From: an uncultured Phascolarctobacterium sp.
GTDB lineage: Bacteria > Bacillota > Negativicutes > Acidaminococcales > Acidaminococcaceae
NCBI GenBank assembly: GCA_900551335.1
Contig: URVO01000011.1
Coordinates: 1-17,419, forward strand
DNA: 17,419 nt
Direction: 5' to 3'
Shown here in pieces: positions 1-6,782 of the stretch. How positions within the stretch are numbered: position 1 is the stretch's first letter; the number at the start of each line of letters is the position of its first letter. The notes beneath the pieces are model-generated. The model was given only the letters and a program-made list of their open reading frames with translations. It did no database searches and was not told where the DNA came from. The position numbers and the translations under genes are program-made.

Positions 1-434
1 CTTTCAACCGCATTATCATCGATATCTTGCAGCGAAAAAGCCGGCATAGGTAAATTATCCCATGTAACTCCTCGCTTTCGTAATAAAAAAGCTTCTAATG
101 CCGGTCCGGTAAGAATTTGTCTTGTACTACCACAACGATAATAATATATACCTTTACATGAAATACCAATAGGATAAGCAGGTACATCTATTTCCAGATA
201 TTCCTTGCCTTCTTTTTCAAAAAGGTTAACGCCAACGATAATACCCATAGCATCTCTTATTTTGTTAGGAACATCCTCTAACAACTTACGTGCATTTTGC
301 AAACCAATAACATTGCCTTCATCGTCACAGCCAATATATATTTTGCCACCTTGCGCATTAGCATAACCGCAAATCCATTCCAGATATTCGTCCTTCCACT
401 TGCTTTTCCACTCAGTATTTTGATTTTCTGGCAT
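1..434 (-). CDS. AlbA_2 (Schlafen-type) ATP-binding/DNA-binding regulator, 3' end cut by window edge
   Basis: About 144 N-terminal residues are visible; the stop codon lies outside the window. The start is the ATG at 434, preceded by GGAAGGTGAG. The protein begins MPENQNTEWKSKW and continues with EYLEWICGYANAQGGKIYIG and a DDEGNVIGL stretch. This is the typical AlbA_2 (Schlafen AAA_4-like) pattern: an E-W/F-K segment, then an N-A-x-G-G turn and I-G-x-x-D-x-G. Such proteins are putative transcriptional regulators or ATP-binding proteins, often in accessory regions and defence or toxin-antitoxin neighbourhoods; their exact role is usually unknown. The gene is AT-rich compared with its neighbours, which hints at horizontal acquisition. 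An extended -10 promoter lies 112 nt upstream. Family assignment is fairly sure, function is not. Confidence 0.8.
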   Translation of the reverse strand, partial: MPENQNTEWKSKWKDEYLEWICGYANAQGGKIYIGCDDEGNVIGLQNARKLLEDVPNKIRDAMGIIVGVNLFEKEGKEYLEIDVPAYPIGISCKGIYYYRCGSTRQILTGPALEAFLLRKRGVTWDNLPMPAFSLQDIDDNAVE

Positions 435-545
435 CTTCTCACCTTCCTGCGTAGTTTTATACAACCTGTCGGTACTTTTCTTTGCTTAATTTCACCATCA
501 TATTCACTATAGTTTAGCATTTTTCACACGTTTTTAGCTAAATAT

Positions 546-554
546 ATTATACCA
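546..554 (-). promoter_or_regulatory. Extended -10 promoter for the AlbA_2 gene
   Basis: On the minus strand the sequence TGGTATAAT is a consensus extended -10 (TGn plus TATAAT). No good -35 is seen at the usual distance, which is compatible with an extended -10 promoter. It would give a leader of roughly 105 nt. Confidence 0.5.
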
Positions 555-603
555 CAGTAAAGCCCCAACAAGTGTCTATAACAGGAAAAAACAAATTGGA
601 AAC

Positions 604-620
604 TGCTCAATATTTGAGCA
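604..620. promoter_or_regulatory. Perfect 7-3-7 inverted repeat, possible operator
   Basis: TGCTCAA-TAT-TTGAGCA is a perfect dyad in the 405-bp gene-free interval 435-839, and a third half site TGAGCA follows at 624-629. It lies about 50 bp upstream of the AlbA_2 promoter -10. An operator for an ArsR- or TetR-like repressor is possible, but no cognate regulator is identified. Confidence 0.35.
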
Positions 621-685
621 ATCTGAGCACTAATTTACAAAAAACGGTCAGCTTTTTGACACTTACATAAGAAGCGCACCTAGCA

Positions 686-732
686 AAAGCACCTCACCTG
701 AACCGAAACGTTCGAGTGAGGTGCTTTGTTTT
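686..732 (-). terminator. Rho-independent terminator of the MFS gene
   Basis: AAAGCACCTCAC (686-697) pairs perfectly with GTGAGGTGCTTT (716-727). On the minus strand the stem is followed by TTTTGC, on the plus strand by TTTGTTTT, so it may act in both directions. It lies 113 nt beyond the MFS stop codon. The interval 728-839 shows nothing else convincing. Confidence 0.75.
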
Positions 733-839
733 GGTTTACGTAAATAATAAGCAAGAGTCATGCTCATAACGACACGCCATTTCTCAGGCTTACAGAGTTT
801 CGTAAACTAATATTTTTTGCTGTCATTCAGATTAAAAGC

Positions 840-2027
840 CTATGCAATAGCGTTTGGTTCATGACCATGACGCAGCCAGGCGCAAGCACTAATACCAAAA
901 AGGATCACGCCTGCTATGACAAAAAGGCTTTGCATCGGTGCATAGGTAGCAATGGCTCCGCCCAGCAGAGGCCCTACCATAGAACCAAACTGCTGCGCGC
1001 TGAACATAAAGCCAAAAACGCGCCCGCGCTGGTCGGCAGATGTATTGCTGGCCAAAACTGCACTCAACGAAGGCTGAATGCCTGCACAGCACAGGCCATA
1101 GCAAAAATTGCAGACGCAGAACAAAAGCAGTGTCTGCGGCATTGCCGTCAACGCACTCATCAGACCGGAAAGCAGCGTTGCAGCACACAGCGCTTTATAA
1201 AAGCCGTGCTCCTGCCCGAAACGCCCCCAGCTCGGAGCAGTAATAGCGCTGGCAACACCCACGAGCGAAAAGGCCACGCCGGAAAGAAACATAATATTGC
1301 CATCACCATGGTTCAGCTCTGCCACATAAAGGCTCAAAATCGGCTGAATCAGCAGGATAACCATCTGAGCTACAGCAATATAAAGCAGAGTTTCACGAAT
1401 CACAGGCTGCTGCAAAAGCTGTACCTGCGGCTTTGCCGCAAGTTTTTTCGGTTCGGCCTTCGGCGGCTCGGGAATACAGAACATAAATACCAGCGTAATA
1501 ATCGTCAGCAGCCCGCCTGCAACGAAGAACGAGGCACGCATGCCAAACAAAGTTGCCAGTGAGCCACCGACTAACGGGCCGATGACATTGCCACAGGTCA
1601 AGCCTGCCTGCATAATACCAAGGCTCACGCCCAGCTTTTCCATCGGCACCAGACTTGTAGCAATCGCCAGACAGGCGCTCCACAGTCCTGCAGCAAAGCC
1701 CTGCAGCACACGCACACCAAACATCTGCTCCGGCGTAGTTACTATGCCGCCCAAAAAGTACGACAGCGCCAGGCCTGCGCCTGCACGTACCGCCATCATC
1801 TTTTTACCGCGCGTATCAGCCATTTTACCCCAGATAGGCGCCATGATACCGCCAATCAGAAAGGTTATGGAAAAAATTGCGCCGTTCCACATTTTTACAT
1901 CGGCCGCGCTCACTCCCAGCTCGTTAATCAAATACATTGGCAAAAAGGGAATAAGCATAGTATAGCCTGCGGCCATCAGCACGACATTAGCCGTAAGGAT
2001 AGCCAAAATAAGTTTCCAGTTTTTCAT
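840..2027 (-). CDS. MFS efflux transporter, 12-TM drug/H+ antiporter type
   Basis: The 395-aa inner-membrane protein starts MKNWKLILAILTANVVLMAAGYTMLIPFLPMYL. The ATG at 2027 is chosen because GAGGTGG sits 7 nt before it; an in-frame TTG at 2042 lies inside that ribosome binding site. The MFS signature between TM2 and TM3 is present as GKMADTRGKKMM (motif A). The central loop with PPKAEPKKLAAK (about residue 195) separates two six-helix halves, and a second motif-A-like WGRFGQEHG follows. Length and layout match MdtG/TetA-like 12-TM multidrug exporters, which exchange protons for drugs; the substrate cannot be read from sequence. It is monocistronic, with a strong promoter at 2072-2100 and a terminator at 686-727. 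Confidence 0.9.
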   Translation of the reverse strand: MKNWKLILAILTANVVLMAAGYTMLIPFLPMYLINELGVSAADVKMWNGAIFSITFLIGGIMAPIWGKMADTRGKKMMAVRAGAGLALSYFLGGIVTTPEQMFGVRVLQGFAAGLWSACLAIATSLVPMEKLGVSLGIMQAGLTCGNVIGPLVGGSLATLFGMRASFFVAGGLLTIITLVFMFCIPEPPKAEPKKLAAKPQVQLLQQPVIRETLLYIAVAQMVILLIQPILSLYVAELNHGDGNIMFLSGVAFSLVGVASAITAPSWGRFGQEHGFYKALCAATLLSGLMSALTAMPQTLLLFCVCNFCYGLCCAGIQPSLSAVLASNTSADQRGRVFGFMFSAQQFGSMVGPLLGGAIATYAPMQSLFVIAGVILFGISACAWLRHGHEPNAIA

Positions 2028-2071
2028 AAAAGTCCACCTCAAAATAAAAACAAAATATACAATAGAAGTTT

Positions 2072-2100
2072 ATTATAACGCTAAGGCCGCTTTAGTGCAA
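2072..2100 (-). promoter_or_regulatory. Sigma-A-type promoter of the MFS gene
   Basis: On the minus strand there is TTGCAC (2095-2100), a 17-bp spacer and TATAAT (2072-2077), 45 nt upstream of the MFS start codon. The adjoining stretch 2101-2190 holds three TGCAAC repeats but no gene. Confidence 0.75.
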
Positions 2101-2192
2101 ATAAAAATCTAAAATAACAGCCTGCAACAACCGAAAAAAGTGAAACCACATTGCAACCAAAATGCAACCTGACGCTTGTTTTTCGAGCAAAA

Positions 2193-2230
2193 GAAAACGC
2201 CCAGAAACGTTGTTCCTAGGCGGTTTTTTT
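2193..2230 (-). terminator. Terminator behind tRNA-Thr, possibly bidirectional
   Basis: On the minus strand an 11-bp stem, CGCCTAGGAAC with GTTTCTGGGCG (G-T wobbles allowed, loop AAC), covers 2198-2222 and is followed by TTTTCTTTT. It begins 11 nt after the tRNA CCA end. The plus strand has GTTTTTTT after the same, less perfect stem. Confidence 0.75.
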
Positions 2231-2232
2231 AT

Positions 2233-2308
<76 letters not shown>

Positions 2309-2320
2309 ACATAAGCTTTA

Positions 2321-2746
2321 TTAAATTTCTTCCTGCGCCGCAGCTTCCATTGCTGCTTTTGCGGCTGCCATCTCTGCCTTAGTACGACGCTTTCTTACCT
2401 TCTTCGCACTGTTGATGCCGGCCTTTTTGATAACCTTCGCCAGCTCAGAAATAATATGCAGTTCATCGACGGAGCAATCCTTTACTAAACCGGCAAGCTC
2501 ATTGCAGTAAATCTGTTCACTGCGATGAATATTATCGCATAAAAGCTCATCAACAGACACATCCAGCACATTCGCCAGATGGATGATAGTAGGTAAGCCA
2601 AGCTTGGTATTGCCAGTTTCTATGTTACTGATATGCGGAGTTGACAGACCTGTTAATTTAGCGATGTTTCCTTGAGTAAGACCTTTGCGAGCACGCGCAG
2701 CCTTAATTCTTAATCCAATCGCCTTATAATCAATGTCTAACTTCAC
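2321..2746 (-). CDS. XRE/Cro-CI family HTH transcriptional regulator
   Basis: The 141-aa protein starts at GTG 2746, preceded by AAGGGGAG at 7 nt. Residues ~10-66 form a canonical HTH_3 domain: GLRIKAARARKGLTQGNIAKLTGLS, then TPHISNIETGNTKLGLPTIIHLANVLDVSVDELL, with the recognition helix around STPHISNIE. Residues 75-105 may serve in dimerization. The C-terminus (112-141) is a strongly basic then Ala/Glu-rich tail (KKVRKRRTKAEMAAAKAAME), probably a charged helix. It binds DNA as a dimer, targets unknown. The 10-bp palindrome ATAACGTTAT at 2786-2795 just downstream of its -10 suggests autoregulation. The gene is followed at 12 nt by tRNA-Thr. Confidence 0.9.
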   Translation of the reverse strand: MKLDIDYKAIGLRIKAARARKGLTQGNIAKLTGLSTPHISNIETGNTKLGLPTIIHLANVLDVSVDELLCDNIHRSEQIYCNELAGLVKDCSVDELHIISELAKVIKKAGINSAKKVRKRRTKAEMAAAKAAMEAAAQEEI

Positions 2747-2785
2747 AAATGCTCTCCCCTTCGACTTATTTCCTTACTCGTTGTA

Positions 2786-2825
2786 ATAACGTTATAATTA
2801 TAGCCGATATTCTGCAAAAAGGCAA
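2786..2825 (-). promoter_or_regulatory. XRE gene promoter with overlapping palindromic operator
   Basis: On the minus strand: TTGCCT (2820-2825), a 17-bp spacer, TATAAT (2797-2802), and the perfect palindrome ATAACGTTAT (2786-2795) at the expected transcription start. The position fits repression by the encoded XRE protein (inference). A weak hairpin AAGTG/CACTT followed by GCCTTTTT just upstream may terminate the LarA transcript. Confidence 0.55.
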
Positions 2826-2849
2826 GTGTATTTTCCACTTTATTAAAAA

Positions 2850-4127
2850 TTATTTTTTCAGCACCGGTACAGTCAGGCTGCCCTCGGGCATGAGCAAAAT
2901 CTTGTAATCCTTGCCCACGTACTCCTCTGCCAGCTTGATAGCCTCGTCAACATCGTCCACTGCCTCAAAGAGCAGCTTACGCGCGATATTCTTATCCAGC
3001 GCAGACACAAGGATAAACTTTGCCTTCTTCATCAGGCGTGTAATTGCGAAAGCCTTATGCGCACCGATAACAAAATTTTTCTCCAGCTCGGCCTTGATAG
3101 CATCGGGAGAAGGATTCTCCTCCAGCGCTTTTTCCAGCGCCGCACTGCCGCTGCCCTCTTCGCATTCCCCGATGATGATGACCACGCCGCCGTCGCGCAC
3201 TGCGCACCAAGCGTTGTCCATCGTCTTTTGCAGCTGATAAATATTTATATCCTTCGGATAGCCGCCGCAGCTGGCGATAACAATATCCGCAGGCTCGTCC
3301 ACGGGCACGCCGTAAACCTGCTCCACAAATTTGCACGCCTCACGGTGAGCCAAGCGCCAATCGCCTGCGAACACCTTCAGGAAGTTGTGCTGCGCGTCAA
3401 GAATGCTGTGGAACAAAAACAGCTTATGCTCCTTCGCAAACAGCGCCACGCCCTCCATCTGGTCCTCATAAACAGGGTTGCCGTCAAGCTTGCCCAGCTG
3501 TGCACCCGGCTGCATCATCAGGCTGTGGTTTTTGCGCACAGTCTCCATTGCCGCCACGCCCGGCAGCACGGCCTTGCGTCCGCCGCCGAAGCCGCTGAAG
3601 AAGTGATAAACAACTGTACCCGTAAGGATAACAAGGTCAGCATCGCAAATCTGCTTATTCAGCCACACAGGCGTACCAAAGGAGGTTTCGCCAAAATACG
3701 CAAAATCCTCCTGCTTTTTGCAGTCGCTGTTATACATTGCCAAGCGTCCGGCAACGTCCTCGCCCACCTGCTCTACCATTTCCTCGTGGCTCATCAGGCG
3801 ATGCGTACCCAACGCAAAGACGATATGCATATCCTCATCCTTCACGCCCAGCTTGTTCATCTCGTTGACCAGAATCGGCATAAAATCATGCGTATTCGCT
3901 ACACGCGTCGAATCGTTGCAAATAAAAGCAATCTTCATGCCCGGACGCACCAGCTCATTTATCGGCGCACTGCCAATCGGATGATAAAGCGCATCCAGCA
4001 CTGCTACCTTCAAATCAGGAATCTGCGCAAAGGGCTGTGTTTTCAGCTCGCCTATGACATGCTCGTTATCCAAGGAAAAGTTTTTATAGCCATGACCATA
4101 ATGATACTTGTAATCTACTAAAGACAT
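2850..4127 (-). CDS. LarA-family nickel-dependent 2-hydroxyacid racemase/epimerase
   Basis: The 425-aa cytoplasmic enzyme starts at ATG 4127, 7 nt after GGAGG; an in-frame GTG at 4133 overlaps that signal. Known LarA (Lactobacillus plantarum) carries a nickel-pincer nucleotide on Lys184, with His200 as ligand and His108 and His174 in catalysis. Here the equivalents are visible at the same spacing: His109 in GTHRLMSHEE, His175 in VYHFFSGFGGGRK, Lys185 in the same motif, and His201 in ETVRKNHSLM. The active site therefore looks complete. The substrate may be lactate or another hydroxyacid; the LarA superfamily is broad. The maturation genes larB, larC and larE are not in the window. It is probably co-transcribed with or near the upstream EamA transporter (91-nt gap), although an extended -10 (TGGTACAAT, 4190-4198) may give it its own promoter. 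Confidence 0.9.
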   Translation of the reverse strand: MSLVDYKYHYGHGYKNFSLDNEHVIGELKTQPFAQIPDLKVAVLDALYHPIGSAPINELVRPGMKIAFICNDSTRVANTHDFMPILVNEMNKLGVKDEDMHIVFALGTHRLMSHEEMVEQVGEDVAGRLAMYNSDCKKQEDFAYFGETSFGTPVWLNKQICDADLVILTGTVVYHFFSGFGGGRKAVLPGVAAMETVRKNHSLMMQPGAQLGKLDGNPVYEDQMEGVALFAKEHKLFLFHSILDAQHNFLKVFAGDWRLAHREACKFVEQVYGVPVDEPADIVIASCGGYPKDINIYQLQKTMDNAWCAVRDGGVVIIIGECEEGSGSAALEKALEENPSPDAIKAELEKNFVIGAHKAFAITRLMKKAKFILVSALDKNIARKLLFEAVDDVDEAIKLAEEYVGKDYKILLMPEGSLTVPVLKK

Positions 4128-4218
4128 AACCACACCTCCGTTGCAATTCAGACACGCGCATAGCTTTTATGCCATGCTTGTATATCTTTATTGTACCATA
4201 AATTGTGTGAAAAATGCT

Positions 4219-5091
4219 TTACTTTTTCGGCAGTGACAATAATAAAACGGTAAAAATTATACAGCCCATACCGATATAATCAGGCAGCAGCAGCTTCGTG
4301 TCGAGCAGCAGCACGACGGAGATAATCGAAGCCAGCGGCTCGGCGCAGGAAATCAGGCTCGCCTTCGTCGGTCCGACAATCTTCAGGCCTGCCAGATAGA
4401 AGGCATAGCTGGCAATCGTCGCGCCCAAGAGCAGATAAATGAAGGCCAAATATGCGCTCATGTTCCACGTGCCCACGGGTGCAAACGGATTGCTGACCAC
4501 AATCAGGCTCAGGCCAGAAATCAGCTGGCCCCAGCCGATAAGCGTCGGCGCCGTATATTTTTTGAGCAGCTCGCCCGGCTTAATGCTGTAATAAGCATAG
4601 GAAAGCGCCGAAAGAATGCCGACAAACAGCGCTATCGGCGAAATTGCCAGACTATCAAGGCTGCCATGCGTCGCGATGAGGAACACGCCGAGCAGCGCAC
4701 CCACAATGCCGATAAGCTCGCGTCCCTCCGGACAGCGCCTTGCCTTATAGCTCATCCACACCATAACGAAAATCGGCGCCATATATTGCAGCACCGTCGC
4801 CGTCGCTGCATTGCACAGGCTGATAGTATAATAAAAGCCCAGCTGCGCACCAAGGATACCAAGGAAGGAAAACTCCACAATATCCCACGTATTCTTTTTG
4901 ATGATATCAAAAATATCCTGCTTCTGCACCAGCGCTGCATAAAGCAGGAATAACAGGCCCGCAAGAATCTGGCGCGCCATGCACAGCCAAAAGGAATCAA
5001 CCTCATGATATTGAAATAAATACTGTCCGGCAACGCCGCCCATGCCCCAGCAGGTCGCTGCACCTACGATTAAGAAAATTCCCTTCAGCAA
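4219..5091 (-). CDS. EamA/DMT superfamily transporter (10 TM)
   Basis: The 290-aa integral membrane protein begins MLKGIFLIVGAATCWGMGGVAGQYLF, the typical EamA opening (A-x-x-W-G). The likely start is TTG at 5091 with GAGGGAG closely upstream; no better ATG is in frame. Two EamA repeats of about five helices each can be followed: ~1-135 and ~150-288. The second half ends with the conserved PLASIISVVLLLD segment, and the C-terminus is short (LPKK). Members export amino acids, metabolites or drugs; the substrate is not determined by sequence. Being upstream of a LarA-type racemase, it might move the same hydroxyacid, but that is only inference from adjacency. Confidence 0.87.
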   Translation of the reverse strand: MLKGIFLIVGAATCWGMGGVAGQYLFQYHEVDSFWLCMARQILAGLLFLLYAALVQKQDIFDIIKKNTWDIVEFSFLGILGAQLGFYYTISLCNAATATVLQYMAPIFVMVWMSYKARRCPEGRELIGIVGALLGVFLIATHGSLDSLAISPIALFVGILSALSYAYYSIKPGELLKKYTAPTLIGWGQLISGLSLIVVSNPFAPVGTWNMSAYLAFIYLLLGATIASYAFYLAGLKIVGPTKASLISCAEPLASIISVVLLLDTKLLLPDYIGMGCIIFTVLLLSLPKK

Positions 5092-5131
5092 TGCACTCCC
5101 TCATTTCTTTTTGTATCTTTATGTACTACAT

Positions 5132-5160
5132 AATATAACACGGAAGCACAACCTTGTCTA
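5132..5160 (-). promoter_or_regulatory. Promoter of the EamA (and possibly LarA) transcript
   Basis: On the minus strand: TAGACA (5155-5160), a 17-bp spacer, TATATT (5132-5137), 40 nt upstream of the TTG start. Confidence 0.65.
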
Positions 5161-5175
5161 GGAGAGAGGCGCACG

Positions 5176-5215
5176 CAAAAAGCTGCTGCTCAAGAAAAAT
5201 TTCTCAAGCAGCAGC
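5176..5215 (-). terminator. Terminator of the alpha/beta hydrolase gene
   Basis: GCTGCTGCT (5182-5190) pairs with AGCAGCAGC (5207-5215), with a second inner stem AGAA/TTCT. The minus strand then reads TTTTTGC. It lies 16 nt after the hydrolase stop codon. Confidence 0.85.
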
Positions 5216-5230
5216 CTGTTATGCTAATTT

Positions 5231-6346
5231 TCAATTCAGATATTGCTTATAAAACGCCTCAATCTTATCAAAGGGAATTATGTCCATCTTGTAATATAAA
5301 TCTGTATGTACTGCCCCCGGAATAATCAAAAGCTCTTTATTATTTCCTTGCAGCTTTTTAAAAGCATCTTCACTGAAATAACGCGAATGTGCCTTTTCGC
5401 CATGAATCATCAGAACTGCGTTTTCAATCTCGTCACTGTAGGAGAGCAACGGCATATTCATAAACGCAGTGAGCGAACTCCGCGTCGCGCCTGTCGTCGA
5501 ACCAAAGGAACGCGGGCTATAACCAAGTTTTTCCTGATAATAATCGTGATAATCCTTCACAAACACAGGCGTCTTTTCGTCAACTTCTGTCGGTACGCCG
5601 CCAGCCATTTTATAAGTGCCTGTTTTATAGTCGATGGTACGCTGCTCGTTGACCTGCTTACGCAAAGCCTTACGCTCCTTTTTCAGCGTAGCAGCATCCT
5701 TTTCGTAATCAAAATAGCCGTTAGCAATGACGCGCGTCATGTCGTACATTGTCGATGTAATTGTCGCCTTAATGCGCGTATCCATAGCCGCAGCGTTCAG
5801 CGCAAAGCCGCCCCAGCCACAGATACCAAGAATGCCCACCTGCTCAGGATTTACATTTTCCTGCACGGAAAGGAAGTCCACGGCTGCGGAAAAATCCTCA
5901 GTATTGATATCAGGCGACGTCGTATTGCGCGGTGCGCCTGCGCTTTCACCTGTAAAGGAAGGGTCGAAGGCGATAGTTAAAAAGCCACGTGCTGCCAGCT
6001 CCTGCGCATAGCGTCCGCTGACCTGCTCCTTCACAGCGCCGTAAGGCCCGGCAACAGCTATCGCGGGCAGCTTATCGCCTTTTTTCATTGTTTTTGGCGT
6101 ATACATATCGGCCACGAGCGTAATGCCATAACGGTTATGGAATGTTACTTTATGGTGGTTGACATTTTTGTTTTCCGCAAAGGTTTTATCCCAGACATTA
6201 GAAAGCTTCTCTGCTTTAATCGTTTCCGCAGGTGCCTTGCTCGGCGCGTTCACATCTTGCGCTGCTAAAGCAGTGCTTCCACAAGTCATAACAGCACCAC
6301 AAGCCATAAGCAGCAAAGTATTTTTTAATCGTTTACTTATTTTCAT
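5231..6346 (-). CDS. Exported alpha/beta hydrolase with Cys nucleophile (dienelactone-hydrolase-like)
   Basis: The 371-aa protein starts at ATG 6346, 9 nt after GGAGG. Residues 1-29 form a Sec signal peptide (MKISKRLKN, a hydrophobic core LLLMACGAVM, cleavage after ALA). The alpha/beta hydrolase fold follows, with the oxyanion region AVAGPYGAVKEQ (~97-108) and a nucleophile elbow GICGWGG at 174-180. The nucleophile is therefore Cys176 rather than Ser, as in dienelactone hydrolases. The C-terminal half has MIHGEKAHSRYF and the likely catalytic His in IPGAVHTDLYYK. The substrate is unknown, probably an ester or lactone in the periplasm. Its promoter (6379-6409) carries the dyad shared with the Tat island, so it probably belongs to that regulon. 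Confidence 0.85.
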   Translation of the reverse strand: MKISKRLKNTLLLMACGAVMTCGSTALAAQDVNAPSKAPAETIKAEKLSNVWDKTFAENKNVNHHKVTFHNRYGITLVADMYTPKTMKKGDKLPAIAVAGPYGAVKEQVSGRYAQELAARGFLTIAFDPSFTGESAGAPRNTTSPDINTEDFSAAVDFLSVQENVNPEQVGILGICGWGGFALNAAAMDTRIKATITSTMYDMTRVIANGYFDYEKDAATLKKERKALRKQVNEQRTIDYKTGTYKMAGGVPTEVDEKTPVFVKDYHDYYQEKLGYSPRSFGSTTGATRSSLTAFMNMPLLSYSDEIENAVLMIHGEKAHSRYFSEDAFKKLQGNNKELLIIPGAVHTDLYYKMDIIPFDKIEAFYKQYLN

Positions 6347-6378
6347 AGGTATATTCCTCCTTATCTTTCACTGAAAAT

Positions 6379-6409
6379 AATATACTATTGGGAGTTAACT
6401 CTAAGTCAA
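6379..6409 (-). promoter_or_regulatory. MerR-type 19-bp-spacer promoter, site 1 (alpha/beta hydrolase)
   Basis: On the minus strand: TTGACT (6404-6409), a 19-bp spacer, TATATT (6379-6384). The spacer contains the perfect 10-bp palindrome GAGTTAACTC (6392-6401). A 19-bp spacer is too long for unaided sigma-A and is the hallmark of promoters that MerR-family activators untwist. It stands 33 nt upstream of the hydrolase start codon. Confidence 0.75.
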
Positions 6410-6438
6410 GAACAAAATTTTCGAACTGCTATTTTTTC

Positions 6439-6469
6439 TTGACTTAGAGCCTGCTCGAAGTATTAAACT
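6439..6469 (+). promoter_or_regulatory. MerR-type 19-bp-spacer promoter, site 2 (toward lysR)
   Basis: TTGACT (6439-6444), a 19-bp spacer, TAAACT (6464-6469), with the dyad ACTTAGAGCC/TGCTCGAAGT. It is divergent from site 1, with the two -35 elements 29 bp apart. No ORF follows directly; the first gene downstream is the LysR regulator at 6783. The transcript would run antisense through the small unit at 6471-6654. Confidence 0.6.
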
Positions 6470-6471
6470 AA

Positions 6472-6510
6472 AAAAAGCTTAATTTCTTGTATTATCCAAA
6501 GAAGCTTTTT
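6472..6510 (-). terminator. Hairpin with T-run ending the minus-strand stub transcript
   Basis: AAAAAGCTT (6472-6480) pairs with AAGCTTTTT (6502-6510). On the minus strand it is followed by more T residues (TTTTTTTAG). It lies 48 nt after the stop of the 11-codon ORF at 6558-6593. Confidence 0.6.
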
Positions 6511-6557
6511 CTCTTGCTGGATTTACAGTTACCTTAATTAGTGCTCTATACTAAAAT

Positions 6558-6593
6558 TTACTTTAAAGCTGTAGAAGCCAAAATTTTTTTCAT
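6558..6593 (-). pseudogene. 11-codon ORF (MKKILASTALK): leader peptide or decayed exported-protein gene
   Basis: A perfect AAGGAGG, 6 nt of spacing and ATG (6593) start a reading frame of 11 codons ending TAA. The peptide looks like the first third of a Sec signal peptide (MKKILASTAL). A promoter lies upstream (6649-6678) and a terminator downstream (6472-6510), so the unit is complete but encodes almost nothing. No neighbouring frame continues the signal peptide. Possible readings are a leftover of a deleted porin-like or exported gene, a leader peptide, or a small RNA of about 170 nt. It is too short for ordinary gene finders. Confidence 0.45.
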
Positions 6594-6648
6594 AGTAAAC
6601 CTCCTTGCAGACATTATTATGTAAAACAGGATTTACCCTTCACCGATA

Positions 6649-6678
6649 ATTATACTAACAGTCTAAATACGCGTCCAA
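6649..6678 (-). promoter_or_regulatory. Promoter of the stub transcript
   Basis: On the minus strand: TTGGAC (6673-6678), an 18-bp spacer, TATAAT (6649-6654). It predicts a start near 6642 and a 49-nt leader before the ATG at 6593. Its upstream side carries the LysR-type box at 6701-6715. Confidence 0.5.
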
Positions 6679-6700
6679 TACCTATAATAATTGCCGTTGC

Positions 6701-6715
6701 ATGCTTTTTTTGCAT
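6701..6715. promoter_or_regulatory. LysR-type regulator box (T-N11-A)
   Basis: ATGC-N7-GCAT is a perfect 15-bp inverted repeat with the T-N11-A signature of LysR-type recognition sites. Its centre (6708) is 66 bp upstream of the start predicted for the minus-strand stub transcript, the classical LTTR position, and 75 bp from the lysR start codon. The neighbouring gene encodes a LysR protein, so both autoregulation and control of the divergent unit are likely. Confidence 0.6.
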
Positions 6716-6782
6716 AATCAGCAAGGCCGCGTCAGAATAATGACAAAAATTACAAGCATATCAATAGAAAGGAGCCGACGCT

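Noticed and set aside
278..520. 80-codon open frame on the minus strand overlapping the AlbA_2 gene
   Set aside because: It overlaps in another frame the better supported gene starting at 434, which has a good RBS and a recognisable domain.
861..1562. Plus-strand open frame opposite the MFS gene (233 codons)
   Set aside because: The product is low-complexity and basic, without a domain, and it mirrors the codon bias of the real minus-strand transporter gene.
3057..4121. Long open frame on the plus strand opposite the LarA gene (354 codons)
   Set aside because: It is antisense to a gene with a complete LarA active site; its product is Arg/His/Leu-rich with no recognisable domain.
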